A stretch of 64,000 nucleotides of DNA from Dichotomocladium elegans (GCA_025716815.1 JAIXMN010000001.1:1736001-1800000); one strand, 5' to 3'; positions 22,738 to 36,676 are shown, numbered from the stretch's first letter. Made by a program: numbers and translations. The notes: generated by a model from the sequence alone, not told the origin.

Positions 22738-25251
22738 TTACAGGCCGACCCAGTACGATCGACCACCCACGTTATGGATCGGCAAAATTGATGTCTGGTT
22801 CCCCCCTGCCTCCTCGACAGAGACGCTCCATTCATACCACACCTTCTTTGCATCAGAGGCTCGCCAAAAGTCGGCAGTGATGGTTGCACCCTTGGGCACA
22901 TGAATAGGCATCCGGATGGGAAAGAAAATGGGAAACCAGCTGAACATATTCGGAGAATGGGTATCGGGATGGATCGAGATCATAACGTTCTTGTATAAGA
23001 CGGCTTCAAAATAGCCAGCCAAGCCGTGCATTACCATATCCTCGCTTTCCATCTCAAATTGAATTCGACTGTAGCGGACATTATGGAGATTGCTCGTCGG
23101 ATTCTCACCCTTAGGAATAGCTGGGTTTGGATGTTCAAACGTCCACACTGCCTTTGAAGGTGCAAGTTCGCACGCTTGCTGGAACATGACGACATAGGGG
23201 GTTTCAAAATGAACGAGATCTTTGTAAGAGGCCACCTCGTTGTACAGCTTTGATGAAGCCAATGGAGCAATGTAGGCCGTGTAGGAGCAAGGAATAGAAA
23301 TACCGTCATCTATCACCATAGGAATCAACCGGAGAGCTTGATGAATCATCGAGTAAAATGGAAAGCTTACCTTTCAGAAATTTCTGCGCGCCGTCTAAGC
23401 ACTCCGGCGATAACTCATTGTCTCCAAATGAACCTAACAACTCACTCACAAGGATATCGCACTGGTATATAAGGCCATATACCGTCAGTCAACTAGCTTA
23501 TCCCATGTTTCTTTCAGCATCCTTACCTTTGTATCTGGCTTCCATTTTCGCATATCTGCAAACACCAGGGTCACTTTGTCATGCCACAACTCAGCCTTAG
23601 CGTTCTGCAACCTATACATTTGGCATTCGTTCATCTTGTCTTTTGTGAGTAATAGCAAGCGACTTACGTGACAAACGCATTTGGATTCTTCTCTACAGCA
23701 TATAAATGCACTTTCCGTTCGGCTTTCTCTGCAGCACGCAAACAACAATTGACCAACGGGCCGCGACCAGCACCCACTACCATAATCGTCCTATATTAAA
23801 CCTACATCGTCAGTCGCAAATAACAGCTATCACGCTGGCTAAATAAACGTACGAGACGTAATCCGACCCATGCTCAACGCGATCCAAGAGAGCATGATAT
23901 ACAGCCTATTCCACATGATGCTAAAAGTCAAAAGAATCCCCACGTTCACAGTAAATCATTCCTTACCTTTTCATACTCTTGATATTTGATGGGATCTTTT
24001 TCAAATGTTTCATAGGTAGCATTCTCGAGGTTATCCATAAGTGGCTGCAAAGGCGCTTGTAGATAGTCTTGATAGCCTGCTGCAAAGCGCTCGACATCGT
24101 TCAGCTCAGGTAAGTTGCGATTGAGATAGTGAAGATACTCTTGGTAAGAGGATGGCGTTGCAGAGGGATGGATCTGCACCGTTGGCACCGTCACAATGAA
24201 TTGAGGTTGCATCTATTATTGTATACGATCATGATTAGTAATCTATACACCGTTACACATACATCATTTTCCTATTTACACGGTGCATGAGCTTTTTGAC
24301 GAACGCCTGGTGACGTTTGCTCAAGACCGGATATCCTTTCGGGTTGCTGATAAAAATCTCACTCGCGACGATGACAGCTTTGACAGGTTCGGCGAGCCAG
24401 ACGTCTAGGATCTTCTCATCCTTGGGCAAAACAGCAGGCAACTCGAGGACTAATATACAGAAAGCTTCAGAGATTATATTTTACTCTTGGTTTAGGGCTT
24501 ACTCAGATTGATTTTTGGATTCAATTCGACAAGACTACGAAGCTGGCTCCACTGTTTCCATCCACAGTGTTTGTCATCGATCAATACACGAACCCACATC
24601 TAATTTGATTATTAGCAACACTCCATATATCCAATCCTGTATAGTGCAGCTCAGAATACCTGTGTAAATGTAAGGCCAGTCGCTATCTGGTTCAATACTC
24701 GTGCGAAATTGGCTATGCTTTTCGTTGGATCGAGTCGTGCAGTGATCACGGAAAAGAGACCGAGATGAGATGCGAACGCAACCTCTTGCTTTAAAGCCTG
24801 TAAAATTACGGTCAGCAAAAACGAGACACTCGCCAATATACACTGAACCTAGATCTTCCTTTCACTAACCAGCTCCGAGTTGAGGCGCACGTCCGGATCA
24901 GGTGACTCAAGCTCGTACCAGTCTGAGAGGATACCGGCGACCGCGTCCGACCACTCTATACAAACGAAGCATACAACGTATTAGCGACAGAGGGCGTATG
25001 CGGGAGATTATGTTGTACATACGGGCTTTGCGAAGAGTTAGGTCGTCTCGACTGTATACGGGAGCATCGCGCCAGGGATCGCCGCTTTTGCACTTGAGAA
25101 CGCGATTATACTTAGGATGGACGATTGGCATCGCGACGAAGTCATGGCCGGAATTGGTGGCTTCCTGAACAAATTCTTCGACATTGTCAAAGTGATCGTA
25201 CGATAGTAAGCCGATATTGCAAGGTCGGGATGAGTTGTCAAAGTCTGCCAT
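22738..25251 (-). CDS. PRMT5: Protein arginine N-methyltransferase 5
   Basis: Eleven exons (25251-25023, 24955-24870, 24797-24660, 24599-24503, 24449-24280, 24212-23967, 23905-23853, 23790-23668, 23611-23527, 23461-23371, 23309-22738) encode 629 aa, near the 637 aa of the human enzyme. The N-terminal TIM-barrel region has [14 protein letters not shown] and PQFIVTVPT. Methyltransferase motif I is [10 protein letters not shown], and the double-E loop with both catalytic glutamates is [15 protein letters not shown]. The C-terminal beta-barrel carries [13 protein letters not shown] and FETPYVV. Role: symmetric dimethylation of arginines in histones and Sm proteins using S-adenosylmethionine; homologous to fission yeast Skb1 and budding yeast Hsl7, which also touch cell-cycle control. 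All eleven exons join in phase. Confidence 0.96.
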
Positions 25252-25739
25252 CAGATGGAGAGCGATCGTGCAAGAAGAAGGTTGCAAGAAAAAGGCAACT
25301 GTCGAAAACTTTTTTATGGCGAAACGGAATGCTACTCCGCAAGCACTTCCCGGGATTGATCGCGGCGGGTACCTGATACCATACCGTACAACCTCAAGAG
25401 TCTATGTTCGTCCAAAAGGCAAGTCAAAACGCTGCACGGCATGTATCCCAGGGAACTACTTGCATTAGTTAAAAGGTAGGTGTATACAGAGATATGGGAA
25501 TGCAAGAATGTGGGATCAAATAGTTTTTCTATGACAATTTCTTTTCATAGTAATGGTGTCTGTCCTTGTGAGCTCTATGGGAACACTCATAGAATAAAGT
25601 TGCTCTAAGGCGGTGGCATCAATCATATTATTTGTGAAGACAACCAATCTCATATAGGAATGCCACCGCGAATAACAGTTTTTTAGAAGTCCTTTTGATA
25701 CACTCAGTTGTTTTTTATTCTTCTCTTTTCGCGAACACT
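25252..25739. other. Divergent promoter, PRMT5 / alkenal reductase
   Basis: About 490 bp between two divergent start codons. No coding sequence was recognised; an open frame overlapping the PRMT5 start on the plus strand is a shadow frame. Confidence 0.5.
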
Positions 25740-26928
<1,189 letters not shown>

Positions 26929-28152
26929 CTGCAAAAATACCAGTCGGCATTGAAAATGGAATTAAATGGATGCTATGCACTCGTTGTTTGTTACACATGT
27001 CATCGAACCTCGGTCTCATTGGTTTATCAGAGGGTTCCATGACCCCTACACCTGCCTGATGGCATTCCGCGGATCGTGCTGTGCCGTGATATCTATATTA
27101 ATTACGAAAATCATACGAGACCTTTGGCCACTGATTAAAGCCTACAACAATAATGTGTCATCTGCAGAACCATTTGTCTCCTCAGATTATACAATAACCA
27201 AGTTAGCGCTTGAAATATATGCCCTGTGTCCTTTGATTATAACTATGTGTACACACGCCACATTTCATTTCGAGTGCATCGGCGAGCTTTATGGACTATT
27301 ACTGCGTTAAGTTTGGTCTCGGATCGGTCACCTAGCAAATCGGTTGGACATACGTCGTTCTTTGGGTCTGCCGCTGCGCCAAAAAGATAATTCAAGCTGC
27401 GCACAGGCCAGCTCACGAAGTTCTTTCATGTCCGTTCATTCGACTTCCAAATCCTTTGGGTTCTCTTGCTGCTTTTAAACTTACGCTACGACTTTTAGTT
27501 TCTAGTTAAGCACCTTTCGCAACAATGTAGGTTATAGATGTCTTTTGATCATTTCTTACTTTCTTCTAAGGTGAACTTGAAGAAAATCAGCTGCAGAAAA
27601 TACTATTAATCTTGGGGGGAGTGCACGATTTTCATTTCTGTCTCTTCCACTAACCCCCACCTCATTTCATTAAACTGCTATGCTTTTATAGGAAATTTGA
27701 TGGAGCTTGTGATCGAACGCTGATTCGTGTAAGGCCGAAATGGCAATAAAGCGTGGCTTGTGAGATATGAGATAGTGTACCCCATGCGCTTATAGAAAAT
27801 AGGTTAGCCAACTTTTAGAAGGCTACAGTAACCTTTTATTCAGGTTGGAGAAGAAGGTAAGAAGAGAGAGACATTGTACAAAGGCGCGGTGTACATGTTG
27901 CCTAGAGACAGTACTTGACAGGTGCGATGGATGCGAGTGATGATGGAGACTGAAGGGCCACTCAGGAGCGGAAGCGAGGATCGGCGGATTACCTAATGGG
28001 CTAAAAAGTTAGAACAGGAAATGATGAAATTGTTGCCGAGCCCCTTTTGTGCACGGTGTTTTTTTCTGAAACCTCGGTTGCTGCATTAGAATAAAAGATA
28101 ATCTTTTTTTTTAAAACTCATAACATTTCTTTTTCCATTCCCCTTCCCTCCA
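26929..28152. other. Intergenic region
   Basis: About 1.2 kb between two plus-strand genes. No domain-bearing frame was recognised. A 33-aa basic minus-strand open frame at 27328-27429 (MKELRELACAQLEL start) could be a terminal exon but no upstream exon was found. The final 70 bp are T-rich then pyrimidine-rich and lead into the PKA start. Confidence 0.45.
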
Positions 28153-29995
28153 ATGATTACCAAGCTACTCGACAAAGCAAAGCGGCCGCTCTCGCCGCTC
28201 ACCACACGGAAGAGCACCGGGAGCAACTTCAGCGTAGACCATGGTCAACTATCACCACACAACCATCATTTGCCTCCGACTCCGAGAGGATCTTCTGAAC
28301 AAACATTTAAACACACAGAAGAACGACCCGTTGAAGGTTTATAGTGATTTCTTTGGCTGTCTCATCTTTCTTTTACCAATCTTCGTCGCCCATATCATGC
28401 ACAGACTCGTCACCTGCACCCACACCGACTACCTCGTCCTCGATTCCCCCCACATCAGCATCGCCCACCTCGAAACAACCCGTAGATGCTCCGCAGTTCC
28501 GTAAGTTAAGACAAGGCCTGGCAAGGCTGTGATACCCATGTCAATAGAGGTGGCGAGACGCCGCAGAGATATATACTGACATGTACACTCGGTGCATTCC
28601 AGAGCAACTTGCGGCTGATGACTCATTTGTCGCGCCGCCACTTCCTTCATCTAACCCACCTGCTTCGGAGAACAACACTAGTGACCTTCTCGAAGAAGCA
28701 TCCACGCACGCACCTATCTTCTCGTCTGATATCCCTACCGCGGAACCGCCGCCGCGGGAGAAGAAAGAAAATGAAGAAAAGCTGGCGCTCCAAGATTTCC
28801 GGCTCCTGCGCACGCTAGGCACAGGCTCGTTTGGTCGGGTACATCTCATCCAGTCAAAATACAATGATCGATACTATGCCATGAAGGTTCTGAAGAAGAC
28901 CGAGATAGTCCGTCTGAAGCAGGTGGCACACACAAAAAACGAGCGAAACGTGCTCCTTCAGGTTTCACACCCGTTTATTGTCAACTTGTGGGGAACATTC
29001 CAGGACGATATGAACCTGTACATGGTCATGGATTATGTTCCCGGGGGTGAGCTCTTCTCTTACCTACGCCGTACCCAACGGTTCCCGGATGCCACGGCCA
29101 AATTCTACGGCGCCGAAGTGCTGCTGATCATTGTGTATGTATCATTATCACACGACATTTTGACATTACTTTAATGGTCTGCGCTGAGTGGTGCATTATA
29201 AATATACACATATTCGTGTGAACTGACGCATGGCATTAGATATTTGCACACACATGACATTATCTACCGCGACCTCAAGCCTGAGAATATCCTCATCGAT
29301 GCCTCCGGTCACATTCGTTTGACTGACTTTGGGTTTGCTAAGCGTGTCCCAGATGTAACGTGGACTCTTTGTGGTACTCCGGACTACTTGGCCCCAGAAG
29401 TCATCCAGTCTAAGGGCTATGGCAAAGCTGCAGACTATTGGTCTCTCGGCGTCCTCATCTATGAGATGCTCGCAGGGTAAGGAGAAAAAAGTATATTTTT
29501 TGTTCTCGTTCTCGATCGCATGCTTTAGCATTGACTGCTCTTCCGCAATCCCAGCTATCCTCCTTTTTATGATGAAAGCCAGTTCAAGCTGTATGAAAAG
29601 ATCCTGACATCTGAGCCCCAGTTTCCATCCCATTTCCATCCCAATGTTCGCGATCTCCTAAAACACCTCCTCACAGCCGATCTCACACAGCGATATGGCA
29701 ATCTCCGCGCAGGCTACAAAGACGTCATGTATCATCCTTGTAAGTTCTATATATCTTTTTGTCCTTTGCAAAAAAAAGAGAGATAATGTAACCACTGACC
29801 CTTTTTTTCCTGCACTACCCAGGGTTCAGTGATATTAATTTTGAGGACCTGCTCGCGCAGAAAGTGCAGCCTCCGTACATCCCCACTCTTTCGGGACAAG
29901 GCGATGCAAGTAATTTTGACCAATACGCAGAAGAGAAGACGCCTTACGGTCTTCCACACGCCGATCCCTACGGAAGATACTTTAAAGAGTTCTAA
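28153..29995 (+). CDS. cAMP-dependent protein kinase catalytic subunit
   Basis: Six exons (28153-28336, 28405-28500, 28603-29134, 29240-29476, 29555-29739, 29823-29995) encode 468 aa. About 150 residues of Ser/Pro/Thr-rich N-terminal extension precede the kinase, as is common in fungi. Kinase motifs: GTGSFGRV, the ATP-binding Lys in YYAMKVLKK, catalytic [16 protein letters not shown], and the activation-loop site in [14 protein letters not shown]. The AGC tail ends FKEF at the very C terminus, the FxxF hydrophobic motif without a phosphosite that is diagnostic for PKA. It phosphorylates Arg-Arg-x-Ser/Thr sites when released from its regulatory subunit by cAMP, controlling growth and dimorphism in fungi. 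Confidence 0.95.
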
Positions 29996-31265
29996 AATAA
30001 AGCCCTGCATCGTACGTACATAATAAAATAGAGAGCATTCATGAATTAGCATTATTCCGCGGAAGTCCCTTGAGTGCTTTCGAATTAGTCAAATGACCCA
30101 ATCCAATCACAGACAAGTAGGGCAACCATTGGGTCCTTTCAATTGCAGGTGTGAGGCATAACGTATGACACAGTCCACTGGTTAATATAACAGCTACATA
30201 CGCTTTCGGGGAGATAGCAACATCATGTATCTGCAAACCCTGTGTGTGTGGTAGAAGAAGCAAAGAGGGCATGTGAAAATGTAAATAACGCTTCCTTCAT
30301 CCTCAGTTAGCCCACTTACTTTATCCACTGGACTATTGAAGGACTTGGTAACAATCTGCAGAAGTTTCTAAGCATTTTGATGGCCTGAAACGATTCATTG
30401 TGACTGCACAACGATGCGATAGGGCCTAAAAATGCATTTCCTCCTAATGCGCCGCGGCTGTTCTTCTCGTAGATGATTTCTCGCTGCTTATGCGCTCGCG
30501 TATGGTTGAGACTCCCATACACGAAGGTCCATAAAAAATTGGATCTGAATGCAGTATACGTATGTCGAATGATTTTTGTTTCACACATTTTTTTTTCTTT
30601 TGCCACTTTCGTTTGAAATCATCGTCAACGAGATGAGCTGCTTAGAAATTCTTGCGTTTCTAAGCATATCGAGATATATCAAAAACAATGTCTAGGCTAT
30701 TTTTCGTTAGTACCCATCGTTCATATGTCTAGGAAGGCTTAACCCTAGCCCGTAACTATATTTTGTGTACTGTTGCGGGTGGCAACTTAGAAAGGTATGT
30801 CGATGCAATATGTTAAAAGGGGGGGAGCAATTCTCTCGTTTGGTTAAACGAAAAATGTATTTTCTCTAATTAGCCCCATAGCGCTTTAGATCTTAACCAG
30901 CTGAAAATCATAAATACCCGCCACATTATTGAATTCTCTTCGCCGCTATCCCTCTCCTACCCTCTGCCCACGCTCGTTACTTTTTTCTCATGGATGTGGA
31001 AGGATCTTTCCGGTCCCACGCCGACCCGCAAACCGTCTTATTGGAGCGGGGTTCGTAGTCATTCACACTTTTCAAGCCCGCACGTTGGTAATTTTTTTTC
31101 TCTTTTTTTTTGCAGTGGTGTGGGTTCCTTTTTCGTTCTCTACTCGTTCCTTCTCAACTATCTCTTATTAGAGGAACCCTCGACTATCAACCCACTTGCT
31201 CACCTGCCCATCCACCTTTCAGTACATAACAGCGTTGTATTCTTTATCTGTATTGCATCGGCATC
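29996..31265. other. Intergenic region
   Basis: About 1.3 kb between the PKA stop and the PWWP gene start, both plus strand. It is AT-rich with several T-runs near 31090-31115 close to the downstream gene. No gene or RNA was recognised. Confidence 0.45.
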
Positions 31266-33327
31266 ATGCGCCAAGAAGATTATCCGCCCGGCACCATTGT
31301 GTTTGCAAAACTAAAAGGTTATCCATGGTGGCCTGCAAGAGTAAGTGTGTTTCTCTCCTTCTCTTTATTCCCTTTCGTGTACAAAGCTGCGGGAGGAGGA
31401 GGAGGAGGAGGGAGCGAGCGATGCGAGGAAAAGCCGAATGCATGGGGTTATGGACAATCTACTTTTTCTTTCAAGCCAGCTTGACAACATGGTTCGAATG
31501 GACAGCGAGGATCGGTAACTTACTCGCGCAATTCCCACCACCGTTGAATGGTTCTTATTATGAAGAGAAGAGGCTTATTGGAGAGGATTAAGAGAGGGCG
31601 GGTTTACATTCGCAGAAAGGGATCCAAAAAAAAGTACTGATCTTAGCCGACATTTTCGCTAGATTGAAGATGAAAAGCGTGTTCCTGCCAGAGTTTTGAA
31701 ACAAAAAAAAACGACAAAGTCCAAAGGTCCAATATGGACAGTATTTTTCTTTGGGTCAAAGGACTAGTAAGTTGAGGGGAGGAAACGGGATCAGCTTTTG
31801 CTTTCCATTCGCGTTCATATCCGCACGCAATTCTGTGTGGCTGTGAATGTGAATGAATGCGTTAGCTACCGTGAATTATGGACGGGAAAAGAGAGCAGAA
31901 AACTGAAGATCATGGTCTAGCGGTTTTTTTGGACCAGATGCGATCAGGCCATTCGATTCTGAGAATGTGGAACGCGACCTAACGGCCAAGAAATTCAAAA
32001 CGAAGGAGCTGGAGAATGCGGTTCGTCAGGCACTAAACCCTTCCTTGCTTCAGAAAGACGAAGAGGAAAATGACGATGACGAGGATGACGAGGATGAACA
32101 GGCTTCTGAAGAAGAAGAGACAGCAAAAAAATCAAGACGGACGAGATCGGCTCGGAAGACCACTAACACAGCCGATCTTTCATCAGCCAGGAAGAAGTCT
32201 ATGACCACGCCATCCTCTAAGAAATCAAAGAACAGCAATAGCAACAAGAAGGAGGACGATGAAGAGGAACCGGATGAAGACGAATCTCCTGTAAAATCAA
32301 AGAGAAGATCACGCAAGCTTGATGAGGTCGCTGTCAAGGAGGTCCTGGAATCTCCAGACAATGGCAGGAAAAAAAGGGTGAGTCCGGCTCCAGTGAGAAG
32401 CAGGTGGAGGGAAAATGAGGATAGAGCGCTATTCGCCGTCTGTGTGTATCCGAAAGCTATGGTTTTTGAATACTGAAGTGTGGTTGATTTTAGCGCAAAT
32501 CGGTATCTTTGGAAAAGGAGGAAAGTCATGCTAGCCCTGCTGCCTCATCTCGCCACTCCGACGAATCAGCATCAGAAAAACCAAAGGATGAGACTGAAGG
32601 ATACGAAGGCGAGCGTAGGCGGATGTATGCTCTGCGGCGTAAACTGCAGAAGCTCGTTTATCAAAAGAAACCGGTACATGGAAATGGAGATAATCAAGGA
32701 AGACATGGGTCGCTGATGTATTCGAGTACGCGTTGGTATACTTTTTTAGGGCGAAATCTTGAAGGAAGAGTATGGAATTATATCCGCAATTTTAAGGAAT
32801 GTTGAGGACACACATGTAACACACCGGTTACTACGGGTAAGCGTGCATGGGGGTGGAACAATTGGGGAAGGATGGTACTCACTCGGGAAGCGGCACAGGA
32901 TACCAAAATTGCGACAGTAGTCAAGTCAGCTGGCCAATATGTGTTCGAGGATGACGTCAAGTACAACATTCAGGCCCGCGCACGGCAGCTCATTTGCCGC
33001 TGGAGACAGAGCTTTTCAGCTGCTCGCCAAGCTGAGAATGGGAAGATGATGCACAGTGATAGAAAGACTGTCATACCCACATCCACCGCATTACCCGCCA
33101 CAGGAACAGCAGCAAGCAAGGATAATGACGTCATTACGGAAACAAAACACCAAGATACCATGCAAGTGGACTCGCCGGTTTTAGCAGCAGAGGAGAGTAA
33201 GACCGGTGAGGACCATGAAGGAAGTGGCAGTGATGCCATGATCATTGACGAGGCAGCAGCAGGAACAACCGTGCGCGCTGTTAATAGTGCTAATACCATG
33301 GATATGGTTATGCAGGAGGCGCCTTGA
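31266..33327 (+). CDS. PWWP-domain protein with LEDGF/TFIIS-N-like domain
   Basis: Six exons (31266-31340, 31663-31766, 31921-32377, 32494-32673, 32750-32836, 32899-33327) give 443 aa. An N-terminal PWWP domain is clear (GTIVFAKLKGYPWWPAR, then IWTVFFFGSKDYGFFGP), a reader of methylated histone H3K36 and DNA. A long acidic and lysine-rich, disordered region follows. Then comes a helical domain (about 255-345: RRRMYALRRKLQKLVYQ, GIISAILRNVEDTHVTHRLL, DTKIATVVKSA) that resembles the integrase-binding / TFIIS N-terminal fold of LEDGF and HRP2. The C terminus is acidic. Inferred role: tethering transcription or repair factors to transcribed chromatin. The helical domain is split by introns at 32674-32749 and 32837-32898, which hides it from frame-by-frame reading. 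Confidence 0.87.
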
Positions 33328-34511
33328 AGTTTTTATTTTTCTTTGTTATTTTCCCTATATTGCTTTTTCAACTTATTTCATGTATTTTTTCTCTTGTTTT
33401 GATCATATGGTGGCTTGCATTTTCCCTTTCTACATACACTCTTCTTCTGAATCGAAGTCGCACCTTGTCCGTTTTTGCAGTCGCGGGATCACAAAAATAC
33501 AAGTTGCGTTTTATCCAGGAACCCAAAGCGCATTAGGTATATTGCTCAAGGAAAAGCTTGGTGTCTTTTCCGAAATCAAACTCTAGAAAGTCTTTGAGAA
33601 ACTGTGTTGGTAGAATCCAAAGTAAAGACAATCGGCTTTTGGTAAAGGCAGTATCTTGGAATGAAGTATGTACATTGATAAGGAAGTATCTTTTCATCCA
33701 GTGCCTTTTTACTTTTTCTCCCATTGTTGAAAGTGGCATAGTCAGTCTTGGAGGAGTAAGATACCTCCAAACTCATTCCTACGAAGGGCACCCGAATGGT
33801 TAACATAGACAGCTATCATGACAGCGGGTCGATTCGATTCTCTGATGTTGAAAATCGGGGTTGGGGGGGGCGAGTTGTTTGAACATCAAAACAGGTTGGA
33901 AGGCGGAGGGTGATAGATTCTTGCCACACATTCGGATGAACACGGCCTGAGAAGATCTGCGACGCGAATAATATGAGAAAGCGAAATTAAATTTCCACAT
34001 GAGGCCATTTCGCCGATCGTTTCCTGTTACAGTGGATGAGGTAAAATCTAGTACTGGATTTGAAGAAATATATATATATATATATTTTAAAAAAACGGTC
34101 GACATGTTTTTCATAGGAATAATCCAGGTCCAAAAAAAAAAACCTTGTGTCTTTGTGTTACATTTCATTTATATAACCTTGGAGATATCGTATAGATTTA
34201 TTATTGAAAAGATATACGGAAGTTGGCCAGTAAAGGAAAGGTATGCTTTATTAGAAAATGTATGATATGCATGCAGCGTTTCAGACGTTGGCTGCAGACA
34301 ATGTGCTTATTTGTTAGAGATGCCCAGAAAATGCACTGTTTATCTGTAGAGCACAAGAAAAGATTCTAAAACCACTCTAGAACGAGTATTAGGCTCGGCT
34401 TGGCTTAGCGCGAGTAGGAAGGCGGATGTTGTACAGACAGATCCCGATTAGATGAGCAAGAACAATGATTGAACTTGTGCTATGGAACAAGGAAATGATA
34501 AGCAACATGGC

Positions 34512-34766
34512 TCAGCTGATGAGGAACCACAATGCTAAGGCCTATGTAAAAGTTAGGGAGGCGATGGGGGTCGCGTATAAGGAACTCGCGGTTATTGCGG
34601 ATGGGCACCTTACTTTGTAAACTGCTTCAGCAATAGGAGCAACGCCACATCTAGAAGCATGCAGCTCTTTGGGGAACAAGGGCATGGAGCGACTTGAGCA
34701 CTCGATCGCGCCAAATCCAGCCATACGCGCCTGGAACAACCCCCCCCATGTACCAAAGAAGAGCAT
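34512..34766 (-). CDS. Possible small two-exon gene, 60 aa, unknown
   Basis: Weak candidate. Exons 34766-34614 and 34541-34512 join in phase 0 across a 72-nt intron with GTAAGG donor and ACATAG acceptor, giving 60 aa that start MLFFGTWGGLFQARMAGFG and end ALALWFLIS. No domain is recognised, and the frame continues open upstream of the chosen ATG, so a further exon is possible. It may equally be chance. Confidence 0.25.
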
Positions 34767-35314
34767 ATCGACCGCAGGAAATGTCGTAAGAAAAATACCA
34801 TTTTTATTACACGCAGAGGCTTTTTTGTCAGGCCATTGCGAATTGTGCAATAGATATTCAGTCAACTGACAAAGCGATCTTCCCCTGCGATAGTGTTACA
34901 AACTTTTCATTGGGCAGGAAGCGTTGGCTTTGTTTTCTTTTCTATTCTTGGGGGGGGGAGGAAGAGAGCATATGTTTATGCGTTGCCGATGCTCAGCTCG
35001 GTGGAGATCGGGGGGGCTGGAGAAGGCACTTCACCAAACCGGCTCCAAAGGAAAAGAAACCATAAAACAAAAGGAAATAATTGTGGCTCATCCTTGGCGA
35101 GATGCTGCGCGCTGCTTATATGTGCGTGCGTGCGTGTGTCGACCTGCCATAGATCATAAACGACGCAGCACGAACACCAAATTGGTAATACAGCCACCTC
35201 CATCGAAGCTTCGGGGAGTGAAGGGCTCTGTGGCGCGCGCGCGCGCCATGGCCGACTCCATCGCCATCGCCAGCCCATTCCGCTTTTTTTTTTATTTGGA
35301 TTCCTTTTCTTTTT

Positions 35315-35400
35315 TATATATAACCCTCTCTCTCTCTTTCTTTCTCTCTTTCTGCCTCTCTCTATCTTACTCTTGTTCTCTCTCTCTCTCTCTCTCGCCC
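35315..35400 (+). promoter_or_regulatory. Core promoter: TATA element and CT-rich tract
   Basis: A TATATATAA element at 35315-35323 is followed by about 75 bp of nearly pure C/T up to 30 bp before the Rho GTPase ATG. TATA plus a pyrimidine initiator stretch is the pattern of highly expressed fungal genes. Confidence 0.55.
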
Positions 35401-35429
35401 CCCTTTCTCATCCTCTTTATTTACCAAAT

Positions 35430-36392
35430 ATGGGCATCTGTGGAGGTAGCAGTAGCAGCAGGAGACGACAACTTCATCAACAATCTGTCCGCCGTAAGCT
35501 CGTTCTTGTCGGAGACGGCGGCTGCGGGAAAACCTCACTCCTGAATGTCTTTACAAGAGGACACTTTCCTCAGGTAAAATGAATGAGAGTGAGAGAAAGA
35601 GAGTGGGTGGGCGGGGGGGGGAGCTTCCTTCTCAGCGTTTATGTTATTATTTGTTGTATCTCACCCTTTGCTCCTCTCTTTGGATGTACATTGCACGATA
35701 GGCCTATGAACCAACCGTGTTTGAAAATTATGTCCACGACATCATGGTTGATGAGGAGTTGATCGAACTCTCGTTGTGGGATACGGCCGGTCAAGAAGGC
35801 TTTGATCGGATCCGGGAACTGTCCTACGCGGACGCCCATGCCTTTCTCCTCTGCTTTTCTGTCGATGACCGGGACTCGCTCGACAATATCCCTCATCGCT
35901 GGCTCGAGGAGGTCGAGGCACAGAGTCCCCAGGCATTGATCACACTTGTCGCACTCAAGTGCGACCTCCGTACCGATAGTAACATAACCGATCCAATCAC
36001 TTATGAAGAGGTAGGTGGAACCGTTAGACCCTGATGGAGCGGAGAAAGAAAAAAAGGGGGTTTGGTGGAAAAGGAAGACACCCCGTCACTGGATTTGCCC
36101 GATGGGGGGGAGCATACTTCAGAGAAATGGGCAATGGGTCTCATTGCAAACGATAGGGTGTGGCCGTGGCTCGCTCGATCCATGCAGACAGGTACCTCGA
36201 ATGTTCGGCTATGCATAACCGAGGAGTGCGCGAATGCTTTGAGCAAGTAGCACGGGCGGCTCTTCAAGGTACAAACTAGTTGGGGGGAGAGTGGGGAAAG
36301 AGGAAGAAGAAGGGGAGGACCACCCCCATACTCACTCCAAACAACTAGTGAGATCCAGAAGTAACCGACCACCGGGTTGTATCATCCTGTAA
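35430..36392 (+). CDS. Rho-family GTPase, Rho3/Rho4-like, CIIL terminus
   Basis: Four exons (35430-35573, 35702-36010, 36157-36268, 36349-36392) encode 202 aa. All GTPase boxes are present: P-loop GDGGCGKTS, switch [10 protein letters not shown], switch [22 protein letters not shown] in place of TKxD as in Rho proteins, and [14 protein letters not shown]. Exons 3 and 4 are short and recovered only by phase: exon 4 ends in the CaaX box CIIL, whose final Leu predicts geranylgeranylation. [14 protein letters not shown] is typical of the Rho3/Rho4 branch, which controls actin, exocytosis and septation. The N terminus has CGGSSSS before the G domain, an extension that could be palmitoylated at Cys4. 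The PAK and RhoGAP genes elsewhere in the window are potential partners, but this is only inference. Confidence 0.92.
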
Positions 36393-36676
36393 AACCCCAA
36401 TTTATTCCCTTACAAAACTGACGTATTCCCAACCAGAGGTGCACATACACCTTCCCTTCCCACCCACTCCCACTCCCGCCATACATATCTATCTATATAT
36501 ATACATATATATACCTCCTCGCAGTCGCTCTGTACGCCTGCGTAGCTTTCATCCTGTCCATATGACCATAATCTTGCCAAGCATTTGAAAATAAACATCA
36601 CATCCGCTTTACCGTAATGGCTTGTCGTCTCTATGGGGAAGAAGCATGCATGGATTTCTACGAATGCAGACAATTT

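Larger units (their letters stand above)
33328..35429. other. Intergenic region with a weak coding candidate
   Basis: About 2.1 kb between two plus-strand genes. It contains a TA run at about 34068-34086, poly-A and poly-G tracts, a possible minus-strand two-exon small gene (listed separately), and at its right end the Rho gene core promoter. Nothing else was recognised. Confidence 0.45.

Noticed and set aside
32674..32749. Alternative frame reading YMEMEIIKEDMGR in the PWWP gene
   Set aside because: It looks like a coding helix but lies inside the intron needed to join KKP to GEILKEEYGI; only the spliced frame continues the TFIIS-N-like domain.
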